A program made the position numbers and the translations under genes. Positions 44,639 through 52,438 of a stretch of DNA of 64,000 nt are shown one piece after another (the first letter of the stretch is position 1; every line of letters begins with the position of its first letter). The stretch is taken from the NCBI GenBank assembly GCA_017961625.1, contig JAGCWY010000056.1:7124-71123 (forward strand). The letters are read 5' to 3'. Source of the stretch: Ruminococcus sp. (GTDB taxonomy: Bacteria > Bacillota > Clostridia > Oscillospirales > Ruminococcaceae). The notes under the pieces were generated by a model. That model was not told the origin of the DNA and did not search any database. It saw only the letters and a program-made list of their open reading frames with translations.

Positions 44639-45634
44639 TTATCTGAGTGGAAAGGTGATCTCCCAATCACCTGAAACATTATTGGTGCAAGTCACGAACT
44701 CCCCTTTAAGCTTACATTCTGTGAGTGAATCATAAGAAGCCGGTATGACATACTCCGCGTAGCTGTCTTTATGGTTCTCGTCCCAGTAATAGTATATTTC
44801 ATAATGCATTTCATCGACGGCAATATTCCCCTTACTGTCAATAAGAGTTATAAAGCCGTGATCATCTGTATTACGTATATCCTCATACTTGGCAAGGACA
44901 TGGAAAGCTCCGTCAATGTAGCCGATATTCATGATATCCGCGCCTTGTACTGGCGTGCATACCGGCTGCTCTGGAACAGTAAGAAAACGCAGCCCCTCCG
45001 GCACCGGCTGTCCGCGCAATTCATCGGGTACATAAGCATCTGGCTCATAAGGGATACTGCTCATGTCAACAGCTTCAAGCACTGTGTTCGTATTCACCTT
45101 GCCGATGAGCAGATCGCTCACAGAAAAAGTCACTTTCCCCTTAGGCATATTGCTTCCGTCCATAGTTTCCATACTAACCACGAAATAGGCGGTGTGTGTG
45201 TCGGCGTCATAATCAGCAAAGCTGCAATGTCCCGACATATCACGGTTAACATTGATATTATAGCTGTCAAATAGATCCCATGCGCCGTCAGGACAGGTTC
45301 CTGTTGTATCACGCATGGCAAGATATACGCTTGCCTTACTGCCGATGCGCTCTGCGGATATAACTGTCATCTCTATCCCCTTGTCCTCACAGGTCATACG
45401 GACAGGCTTAAAAGTCTGAGCAACAGATGGTGCGATATGATAAAGTACATTGTATGCCGAATCGACGCCATAAGCAGTCAAAGTCGGCAGTGGACAAAGG
45501 ATCAGGACGGCAGCTGCGGCCATAGATATTATCCTCCTCCATTTGCTCTGGGTTATCTTCTTTTCAGGCGCATCCGTCTCAAGGTAGCGCTCATCAATCA
45601 TACCTACAGCGTTCATAAACGTATCAGCTTTCAT
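44639..45634 (-). CDS. Membrane protein with DUF4179-like domain, candidate anti-sigma factor
   Basis: 331 residues. Cytoplasmic N-terminus 1-34 (MNAVGMIDERYLE), one TM about 35-55 with Ala/Leu-rich core, then an extracytoplasmic beta domain (VRMTCEDKGIEMTVISAERIG, VYLAMRDTTG) of the DUF4179 type seen next to ECF sigma factors in clostridia. It overlaps the sigma gene by 4 bases, so the pair is coupled and the protein is the likely anti-sigma factor. AAAGGAG lies within the sigma gene end. Signal unknown. Confidence 0.8.
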   Translation of the reverse strand: MKADTFMNAVGMIDERYLETDAPEKKITQSKWRRIISMAAAAVLILCPLPTLTAYGVDSAYNVLYHIAPSVAQTFKPVRMTCEDKGIEMTVISAERIGSKASVYLAMRDTTGTCPDGAWDLFDSYNINVNRDMSGHCSFADYDADTHTAYFVVSMETMDGSNMPKGKVTFSVSDLLIGKVNTNTVLEAVDMSSIPYEPDAYVPDELRGQPVPEGLRFLTVPEQPVCTPVQGADIMNIGYIDGAFHVLAKYEDIRNTDDHGFITLIDSKGNIAVDEMHYEIYYYWDENHKDSYAEYVIPASYDSLTECKLKGEFVTCTNNVSGDWEITFPLR

Positions 45635-46188
45635 ACAAAATTCTCCTTTTTAAGCTTGGCATACAGTTTTTTACGTATGCGGAACAGCATGGATTTTACT
45701 TTGCTTTCCGAAAAGCCGTAATGACTGGCTATCTCCGATACAGACTGCATATACCAGTAACGGCGGACAAATACGCTCCGTTCAGTTTCTGGGATACCGG
45801 CAAGAAAAGCGTTGATTGAGTCTGCGAGCTCCTGTTCAGATATCTCCTGCTCTACGCTTTGTCCAGAAGCGAGCCAGTCCTCGATTTCCTCAAAAACTAC
45901 TCTCATTTCTGCTGAGCCGCGCTTCAGAGCCTTTATCGAACGAGCTTTATTCAGGCTTATATTCCGTGTCAGCCTGCCGAGGAAGGTTTTCAGGCACTCC
46001 GGCTCGTGGGGCGGAATATTGTTCCATGCAGCAAGCCATGTATCATTGAGGGCTTCATCGGTGTCCTCAGCACTGTTCAGTATGCGTGCAGCAACAGAAC
46101 GGCAGTACGCCGTATATTTCTGCTCTGTCTCAGCAACGGCATTTTCTTCTCTCTGCCGGAACAGCTCTATGATCTGGTGATCCTCCAC
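45631..46188 (-). CDS. ECF-type RNA polymerase sigma factor
   Basis: 185 residues, GTG start with AAAGGAGG. Region 2: ILNSAEDTDEALNDTWLAAW and LGRLTRNISLNKARS. Region 4: SVFVRRYWYMQSVSEIASHY followed by SESKVKSMLFRIRKKL. Coupled to the DUF4179-type membrane protein by a 4-base overlap. Promoter: TTGTCG (46348-46353) and TATAAT (46324-46329), 18 bases apart on the minus strand. Confidence 0.92.
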   Translation of the reverse strand: MEDHQIIELFRQREENAVAETEQKYTAYCRSVAARILNSAEDTDEALNDTWLAAWNNIPPHEPECLKTFLGRLTRNISLNKARSIKALKRGSAEMRVVFEEIEDWLASGQSVEQEISEQELADSINAFLAGIPETERSVFVRRYWYMQSVSEIASHYGFSESKVKSMLFRIRKKLYAKLKKENFV

Positions 46189-46406
46189 GATGCTCCTCCT
46201 TTCGTTTTTCCTTAGAAGCTTCTACTATACTACTACCCGAACACGGTATGCCGGTTGCATAATTTTCAGGATTTTTTATGCATGTTATGTGACCGCCCTG
46301 CGGCGTTCATCAGTGACACACTTATTATAGCACACGGATGACACTGCCGACAAGATATAAAGACCCATCTATTCATCAGTCAACATCAAAGCCCTGATAA
46401 AAAGCA

Positions 46407-46471
46407 GTGACATTTGTAACATGTATAGTTACATTTCTCATCTTGTTCCTCTGCTCCCGTCGTGGTATCAT
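46407..46471 (+). promoter_or_regulatory. Promoter and dyad operator of the antiporter gene
   Basis: TTGTTC (46443-46448) and TATCAT (46466-46471) have 17-base spacing. Directly upstream, 46407-46442, lie two imperfect dyads: GTGACATTTGTAAC and GTTACATTTCTCA. The same layout, with GTGACA 36-37 bases before the -35 and TCATCTTG entering the -35, occurs at 47836-47901 in front of the next operon. Confidence 0.6.
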
Positions 46472-46561
46472 TATATCAGAAACAGGCTGCGTCTGGCAGC
46501 GATAATCGGTATTATATCGCGTTTCACCAGACAAATACTGTGAACGATAGGAGCGATGTAA

Positions 46562-47815
46562 ATGAAACTTATGACATTATCAGAGAGTCAGACCATGATG
46601 ACCTTCATCTCACTTGCACTGCTGCTTTTATTCTCTTACGTCTTCGGCACTCTTGCCGAAAAGATAAAGGGTCCGAGAGTTGTCGGAGAGATACTCGGCG
46701 GCATGATACTCGGAGGCAGCTGTCTGTTCATTCTGCTTCCCGAAGCAATGAAAAAAATATTTTTTGCCTACCCCGAGCAGGGACAGGTGCTGAATATATT
46801 CTATCAGCTTGGGCTGATATTCCTTATGTTCCTTTCGGGTTACAATACCGAGATAAAGCTCTGTAAAAAGAACGCAAGGACTATATCTCTCGTATTCATC
46901 GGAGCAACCGTCATACCCATGCTGGCAGCTATACCTTTTATATCAATGTTTAGGAAAAGCTTCATCGGAGTCTCCGGCAATAACATCTCATTTTCACTTG
47001 TATTCTGTATAGGAGTTGCGATAACCTCAATACCTGTGATATCAAAGATATTTTTTGATATAGGAATAATGAACACAAAATTCTCAAACACTGTGCTGAC
47101 AGTTGCGACATTTCAGGATCTGTGCCTGTGGATACTTCTGAATATCGCCACAAAGATATCAGACGCCGGAAAGATAGGTTTGCCACATATATTGATGATA
47201 GTTCTTTCCACCATCGGAGCGTTCGCGCTGATAACCGTGGTGTCAAGAATGGTCAGATCGTCAATAAAAATCCGCGACTCAAAGCTGCTGTATACAGTAT
47301 GCTTCGTTATGCTGCTCGCTGTATGCGGACTGTTCTCCGCAATTGGCATAAACATCATGTATTCCGCCTTCATTGTCGGATATACTGTAAAGGTGTTCTT
47401 CGGAAAAGAAGCCGAAACAGTCAGAGATTTAGGCGCTCTAAAGGATATCGTGTTCTCATTTTTCGTACCGGTATACTTTGCACTTGTCGGCATACAGCTG
47501 AATGTTATAAACGATTTTTCTCTCTCAAGATTCCTGCTGTTTTTCATAATAGCTTTCGGACTTGAATTTATCGGCACATTGGCTGCTCTTATTTTCTCCG
47601 ACCTCTCAGGCACTATGAAAATGAATTTCGCCGTAACCATGAACGCAAGAGGAGGCCCTGGTATTGTGCTTGCAACCGTAGGCTATGGAGCCGGTATCAT
47701 CTCTCTTGAATTCTTCACTGTGCTGATACTTACTACCATGCTATCCTCCTTGACAGCAGGCTATTATCTGAGATATCAGCAGAAAAAAGATAAGGCTGTG
47801 TTCGACAGCCTGTAA
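46562..47815 (+). CDS. Cation:proton antiporter (CPA2/Kef type)
   Basis: 417 residues with about 12 TM helices. RVVGEILGGMILGG near residue 40 and LGLIFLMFLSGYNTEIKL follow the monovalent cation:proton antiporter-2 fold. FSLVFCIGVAITSIPVISKIFFDIG supplies the crossing-helix motif. LNARGGPG-like MNARGGPGIVLATVGYG near 360 is typical of Na+(K+)/H+ exchangers. No RCK or KTN domain. AGGAG is nine bases from the ATG. The next operon has the same operator, suggesting shared control with ion or pH stress. Confidence 0.88.
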   Translation: MKLMTLSESQTMMTFISLALLLLFSYVFGTLAEKIKGPRVVGEILGGMILGGSCLFILLPEAMKKIFFAYPEQGQVLNIFYQLGLIFLMFLSGYNTEIKLCKKNARTISLVFIGATVIPMLAAIPFISMFRKSFIGVSGNNISFSLVFCIGVAITSIPVISKIFFDIGIMNTKFSNTVLTVATFQDLCLWILLNIATKISDAGKIGLPHILMIVLSTIGAFALITVVSRMVRSSIKIRDSKLLYTVCFVMLLAVCGLFSAIGINIMYSAFIVGYTVKVFFGKEAETVRDLGALKDIVFSFFVPVYFALVGIQLNVINDFSLSRFLLFFIIAFGLEFIGTLAALIFSDLSGTMKMNFAVTMNARGGPGIVLATVGYGAGIISLEFFTVLILTTMLSSLTAGYYLRYQQKKDKAVFDSL

Positions 47816-47835
47816 AGAATTATATTTTCTCCAAT

Positions 47836-47901
47836 GTGACAAATGTCACTGCATAAAATGACATTCGTCATCTTGAACAGCTTCGTAGCGTATTATATAA
47901 T
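47836..47901 (+). promoter_or_regulatory. Promoter and dyad operator of the small membrane protein/PBP operon
   Basis: TTGAAC (47873-47878) and TATAAT (47896-47901) have 17-base spacing. Upstream lie a perfect dyad GTGACA-AA-TGTCAC (47836-47849) and ATGACATTCGTCAT (47859-47872), the second abutting the -35. Homologous in layout to 46407-46471. Confidence 0.65.
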
Positions 47902-47968
47902 ATAGACAGAGAAGGTATAATATACTGACAAAGTCAGCAGGATACCGGAGCATCAGGAGGTACAGACC

Positions 47969-48202
47969 ATGGAGATTCTGATACAGATCATTGGCTGGGC
48001 AGTCATTGCTGCTGTCGTTTTATTCGTGATCAGTTCTGTCATTCTTTTCATCAGGGACGGAATACTTGCTAAAAGCGAAGGAAGAAACAGAAAAATCAAG
48101 TATAAGGTCATGTTCATAATCAGTATGGCTATTATCGCCATGGCCGCAATGGCCGGAATATTTCTGCTTCTCCTTGCAATGGCTGTTATGAGGAGTATGT
48201 AG
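47969..48202 (+). CDS. Small two-TM membrane protein
   Basis: 77 residues: TM1 about 5-28 (IIGWAVIAAVVLFVISSVIL), a basic loop (KSEGRNRKIKYK), TM2 about 48-74. AGGAGG lies eight bases before the ATG. First gene of a three-gene operon with another one-TM protein and a PBP-like protein. Not recognised. Confidence 0.75.
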   Translation: MEILIQIIGWAVIAAVVLFVISSVILFIRDGILAKSEGRNRKIKYKVMFIISMAIIAMAAMAGIFLLLLAMAVMRSM

Positions 48203-48203
48203 T

Positions 48204-48347
48204 ATGAGTGACCGCAGATTTATAAGGATACTGATAGCAATAGTTCTGATCGGACTTCTCCTCACCGCTGCACATCTTATATTTATTTACCACGCTTATC
48301 AGAACTCATCTGTCATACAATTTATTGCAAGGGAGCTATGGCTGTGA
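48204..48347 (+). CDS. 47-residue single-TM protein
   Basis: ATG at 48204, one base after the previous stop, with AGGAG overlapping that gene's end. It has a basic start (MSDRRFIRI), one TM helix about 8-29 and a short outer tail. It ends at 48347 and overlaps the PBP-like gene by 10 bases. The tight packing on both sides argues for a real gene despite its size. Function unknown. Confidence 0.65.
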   Translation: MSDRRFIRILIAIVLIGLLLTAAHLIFIYHAYQNSSVIQFIARELWL

Positions 48348-49345
48348 AAAGGATAACTGTGATACTCACAACAGCTTTAATCTTTGCTGCCGTGAACGCC
48401 ATGCTGTATGTGACAATAACAAGACGTCTTGCAAACAATTTCAGTGGAACTGGGCAGCTGAAAATGGTTGATGTAAGAAAGTTCCTGCCATTTGAGGAGG
48501 GCTCTGAGCTTGCAAGAACAGGGGCTTCACTTAAATTCACAGAGAGCGACAAGCTGCCTGTTTTAGACGGTGCAGCTGCACTCGTACCTGTCTATGCTTC
48601 TGTGATCGAAAACTGCTACCCCGAGGGCTGCATCACCTACAAGGGCGGTACGTTCTCCGACGATAATTACTACGGCGAAAACTTTGCCCCCGACAGCGTT
48701 ATGCAGTACCAGAACACTATCAGGGGTTTTGATGCCCTTGTGGCTGGCTCGGTAGACCTGTTCTTTACAGCTCACCCCTCAAAGGAACAGATGCTGTCTG
48801 CACAAGAAAAAGGAGCGGAACTGGAGATAGTTCCCATTGGTCAGGAAGCGTTCGTCTTCTTTGTCAACAAAGGCAACCCTGTGGACGGTCTTTCCTCGGA
48901 GCAAATACGCTCTGTCTACCGGGGAGAGATAACTAACTGGAATGAGGTCGGCGGCGCTTCGAGAACGATATATCCCCTGACCAGAGTCAAAGGATCGGGA
49001 AGCCAGACGATGATGGAGAAATTCATGGAGGGAGATATGATCACCTCCAAGGCTCCACTGTCCGTATTCGGCGGAGCGATTGGTTACTCCTTCCGGTACT
49101 ACCTTTCGGGAATGGTAGCCGATGAAAACGTAAAAATGCTTGCAGTTGACGGTATATATCCCGACACTGAGAATATAAGGAACGGCTCATATCCGCTCAC
49201 TGCGAATTTTTATGCAGTGTACCGCAGGGATAATCAGAACGCCAATGTTCAAAGGCTCGTTGACTGGCTGTTGTCAGAGGAAGGTCAGACAATGATTGAA
49301 GCATGCGGTTATGTTGGATTGCCCGATGATATCTCAGAACAATAA
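48338..49345 (+). CDS. PstS-like periplasmic substrate-binding protein, membrane-anchored
   Basis: 335 residues. An uncleaved N-terminal TM helix (about 6-26, no lipobox) is followed by a PBP2 (PBP-like_2/PstS) domain. Visible parts: LDGAAALVPVYASV (phosphate-type first loop D-G-S/A), VAGSVDLFFTAHPSKEQ, PIGQEAFVFFVNKGNPVDGLSSEQIRSVYRGEITNW, VKGSGSQTMMEKFM, and YPLTANFYAVYR. It lacks an adjacent ABC permease or ATPase, so it may sense phosphate or another anion rather than import it. GGGAG lies just before the ATG. Last gene of its operon. Confidence 0.82.
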   Translation: MAVKRITVILTTALIFAAVNAMLYVTITRRLANNFSGTGQLKMVDVRKFLPFEEGSELARTGASLKFTESDKLPVLDGAAALVPVYASVIENCYPEGCITYKGGTFSDDNYYGENFAPDSVMQYQNTIRGFDALVAGSVDLFFTAHPSKEQMLSAQEKGAELEIVPIGQEAFVFFVNKGNPVDGLSSEQIRSVYRGEITNWNEVGGASRTIYPLTRVKGSGSQTMMEKFMEGDMITSKAPLSVFGGAIGYSFRYYLSGMVADENVKMLAVDGIYPDTENIRNGSYPLTANFYAVYRRDNQNANVQRLVDWLLSEEGQTMIEACGYVGLPDDISEQ

Positions 49346-49368
49346 AACATAAAAAAATATATTGAAAT

Positions 49369-49406
49369 AAAAGGCTTTCCGCAAGAATATCTGCGAAAAG
49401 CCTTTT
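49369..49406. terminator. Bidirectional terminator
   Basis: A 15-bp stem with one mismatch (aaaaggctttccgca with tgcgaaaagcctttt), T run on the plus side and A/T-rich on the other. It sits between converging genes. Confidence 0.85.
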
Positions 49407-49411
49407 TAGTT

Positions 49412-51889
49412 TTAATTTAGTTCGGTAGGAGCGATTCTACTTCTCATCACGCACAGATCGTGAATATCCCATATTCCGTCACCGTTGACGTCATAATCTG
49501 CACCTGTCGGTATTTCAATCTTTTCTCCGAGGAGGAAAGATTTGAAGTTCCTGATATCGTCAGCAGTATAAACGGCAATATCATTTTCAGTTCTCTTTGC
49601 GCTTACTGAATTGACAACCGCAGATCCGGTGTTCTTAAAAATTTTGAGTGTGAAATAAACGTCTTGTATGTCGTAAGTATCTATGCCAAGACCGCTTACC
49701 TTTCTGGCTATGTCCGCTGCATCAAATGAGCCTTCATAGCGTATGCAGCCATCAGATACGTCATCAGCTTCAACTGCCTCAAGCTGTTTCTGACGCTTAA
49801 CGATCACGAATGGTAAATTATCCTTCCTGACCTCAGGTATATAAGCAATAACATCATACTTTACGCCACCTGATTCAATAACGCCAAGCTTCTCGGGATC
49901 ACGGAACGAACCGTACACCAATTCAGATGTGAGCTCTCCCTCCCATTTATCAGCGATCAGGATATAACAGCCGAAATAACAGTCAGCTTCCCCCATAGAA
50001 TGTAAATACTCTTCATTTATACAGTTGATAAATCCACCGAGCGCCCATTCGGAGCCCTCCTTATCGGAAGAGATATCACCTATATCAATATTGTAATCGA
50101 ACAGCAGGCTCTCATTGCTTTCACAGCCATACTCATAGTTCTCTCTCTGAATTTCACATAATCCGATGTTGAAACTGCGGGCGAACTCGGCATTATTCGA
50201 TGCGAATACTCCCGGCTGATACTCTCCCCATTCGTAGTTTATTTTTTCATCTGCATATCCATACATCGTCATTGCGGTGCCGTTTACACCATAGTGCAGG
50301 CCTTTCAGATATACAGAATTATGCCAGTCATTAAGGTCAATCTTTCTTGTCATTCTTTCGTACTCGCCTTCATCGGCAATGAATTCCGGCAGTTCCACAT
50401 CGAGCTTCACTAACTCCGCACTTCCCACTGAAACAGAACCGTTTACCTGAGCGACAAGAACGTCGGCGCAGCCAAGTACGATACCAAGATTGTGTACATA
50501 TTCCATAAAGGGAGCGATGTCATGCTTAGCAGTAACTGTTCCCTTCATACCGTTTTCCGCTGCGTCTCTGCTTATGAAGTAATATCTTTGTTTGAGCTGA
50601 GACTTGCCGGTACCCATCCAACTCTGCGAACCGTCATAAACATCATAATCCACGCCATCTACAGTGAGCTTGCCTAAATTCTGTGCATTTTTCGACGGTA
50701 CCCAGCCCTGGCTGCAGGCATCAACTACATAAATATCGGTATATACATAATACTCCGGCATTTCGATAACGCCAAGCTTTGCCGCTGCACTGACAGCGAA
50801 AGAACCGCTGGCTTCAAAATCCATAGTGTACTCTATAGACGAGCCCGATATAGCTTTATAGGACTGTCCCGGTTCGTACTGCTTTCCACGCTCAAATATA
50901 GGATCGTTATTATAACTGTTATCTCTTGCGTCCCATTCAGCACTGAATTGCGACGGAGCTATCAGCACCATTTGATCTTTTTCGCCCCTGCCTTCAATGT
51001 GGTAATAATAACCTGTGCGGACGCCGTAATCTATATCTTTTAGTGTTACAGCAGCCTCTTCATCCTCGTACTCGTCGGGAGCAAGCTCCGGCATATTCTC
51101 TATGGATACATCAACAGTATAGACATAAGCGCTTCCCTTTGAGCCGGCGCTCTCAAGGAACAGTCCGATATCAGTTATCTCTCCAATATCATATCCTGTC
51201 GCAGCTAGTGCGTTAAGCTTGTCGGTTATATTTATCCTTCTGTCGTCCTCAATATCGTTATTGATAGTCATAGGAACATCTCTACGGAATATGAAGGTAT
51301 TGCCATTTTCATCACCGTTCTCACGGGAGTACAGAGTATAGTCAACAGCATAGGCATCTCCTTTAACGTCGATAAGACCAAAGAGAGTGTCATGGAATAC
51401 TTCCTCAGAGCAAAGCTTTCCTATCTCCTTGTAATTTTCATCCTTTTCAACAATGCTCCTGCCGTCTGCCGAATCTTCCACTTCAAGTATATCGATCACG
51501 TCGCCCTTTGAGTTATGAAGTCTGACGCCCAGTCTCACATAACCGTTTTTGCTGTCAGTGTAGCCTTCCGTATCTATCCTTTTCCAGTACTTGTATGTGA
51601 TATTCCCCAGCTCTTTGTAGCTGACAGGAGAAGCGAACTTAAGACCTCTTCCAGTCCTGAAGCCCTCTTCATTATCCCATTCACAGCGGAAGCAGCCGCC
51701 CGGTTGTATCAGGAAATTCGGCTGACTGTCCTTATCATTATTTGCTATTTCATAGTAATAGCTCTTGTCGATACCGCTGCAATCATGGTCGATAACTATA
51801 TCAGCATTGACTGTCTGCACCGGAATGCTTGCCGTACACAACGCCGCAGAAATAACAGCGGATAAAAAGCCCTTTGTGTGTTTTTTCAT
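49412..51889 (-). CDS. Secreted dockerin protein with three divergent GH11-like domains
   Basis: 825 residues from the ATG at 51889 (GGAGGG upstream); numbering below counts from an in-frame start 11 codons earlier. Signal peptide to about 40. Three units share the order and hallmarks of a GH11 jelly roll: unit 1 about 51-275, unit 2 300-510, unit 3 535-778. Each starts with YYYEI/YYYHI- or VYLKG-like strands and ends with a GSA strand (FLESAGSKGSAYV, VNGSVSVGSAELV, FKNTGSAVV), parallel to IEGYRSNGSA of the true GH11 at 3267. The acid/base Glu is kept in unit 1 but is Asn in unit 2 and Lys in unit 3. Unit 2 keeps Glu before YYV at the nucleophile strand. C-terminal dockerin 784-832 (TADDIRNFKSFLLG, DVNGDGIWDIHDLCVM). 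It probably binds rather than cuts xylan. Confidence 0.7.
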   Translation of the reverse strand: MKKHTKGFLSAVISAALCTASIPVQTVNADIVIDHDCSGIDKSYYYEIANNDKDSQPNFLIQPGGCFRCEWDNEEGFRTGRGLKFASPVSYKELGNITYKYWKRIDTEGYTDSKNGYVRLGVRLHNSKGDVIDILEVEDSADGRSIVEKDENYKEIGKLCSEEVFHDTLFGLIDVKGDAYAVDYTLYSRENGDENGNTFIFRRDVPMTINNDIEDDRRINITDKLNALAATGYDIGEITDIGLFLESAGSKGSAYVYTVDVSIENMPELAPDEYEDEEAAVTLKDIDYGVRTGYYYHIEGRGEKDQMVLIAPSQFSAEWDARDNSYNNDPIFERGKQYEPGQSYKAISGSSIEYTMDFEASGSFAVSAAAKLGVIEMPEYYVYTDIYVVDACSQGWVPSKNAQNLGKLTVDGVDYDVYDGSQSWMGTGKSQLKQRYYFISRDAAENGMKGTVTAKHDIAPFMEYVHNLGIVLGCADVLVAQVNGSVSVGSAELVKLDVELPEFIADEGEYERMTRKIDLNDWHNSVYLKGLHYGVNGTAMTMYGYADEKINYEWGEYQPGVFASNNAEFARSFNIGLCEIQRENYEYGCESNESLLFDYNIDIGDISSDKEGSEWALGGFINCINEEYLHSMGEADCYFGCYILIADKWEGELTSELVYGSFRDPEKLGVIESGGVKYDVIAYIPEVRKDNLPFVIVKRQKQLEAVEADDVSDGCIRYEGSFDAADIARKVSGLGIDTYDIQDVYFTLKIFKNTGSAVVNSVSAKRTENDIAVYTADDIRNFKSFLLGEKIEIPTGADYDVNGDGIWDIHDLCVMRSRIAPTELN

Positions 51890-51936
51890 GTTAAGCCCTC
51901 CCTTGTATCCATACAGATACATAGTATATTACACAA

Positions 51937-51965
51937 ATTATATCTTATTTATGAATAAAAATCAA
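51937..51965 (-). promoter_or_regulatory. Promoter of the GH11-like dockerin gene
   Basis: TTGATT (51960-51965) and TATAAT (51937-51942) have 17-base spacing on the minus strand; the leader is about 40 bases. Confidence 0.65.
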
Positions 51966-52139
51966 GTATAATATTGCGAATTTTTATACACTCTTCTCAA
52001 AAACCTTAAATAAAATTTATTATTTTATATACAAAATTATTTTACATTCGCATATCAACATAGGAAAATTAATTTAACTCTTAAAGAGCTACATGTTTTA
52101 CCAGTAGAGTTCGTTTTATGTTCAGGTATGTAATGCGTT

Positions 52140-52318
52140 TTAAAACCACTCAGAGGACAAGCTTGCATATTCTGCAAGTACTGCAGAAGCGTCCACTGCA
52201 TATGCATAGCTGTCGTCATGCATTTTCAGCTGCATTCTCTATGATCGTTTATTATATCCATTAGAGTATTTTTATCACCTTCAAGGAAACAGTAGTATCC
52301 ACGTTCAACATTATCCAT
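52140..52318 (-). pseudogene. Remnant of a dockerin-bearing gene
   Basis: Two overlapping frames on the minus strand. The first, 52318-52226, encodes 30 residues (MDNVERGYYCFLEGDKN...). The second, shifted, 52235-52140, encodes 31 residues with YAVDASAVLAEYASLSS, the second helix/loop of a Ruminococcus dockerin (typically AVDASxVLAEYAxLS). No intact signal peptide or first dockerin loop remains. Degraded 3' end of a lost cellulosomal gene lying between two intact surface-protein genes. Confidence 0.5.
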
Positions 52319-52438
52319 CAAGAACAATGATTTTGTCTCTATACTATTTAGGCAACATAAACTGAAAAATGTCTCACCTGAAAATAAGGTTCTTCAAAAA
52401 GAAAAGAGCCCTGCCAAAGCAAAGCTCTCTGCTTGTCA

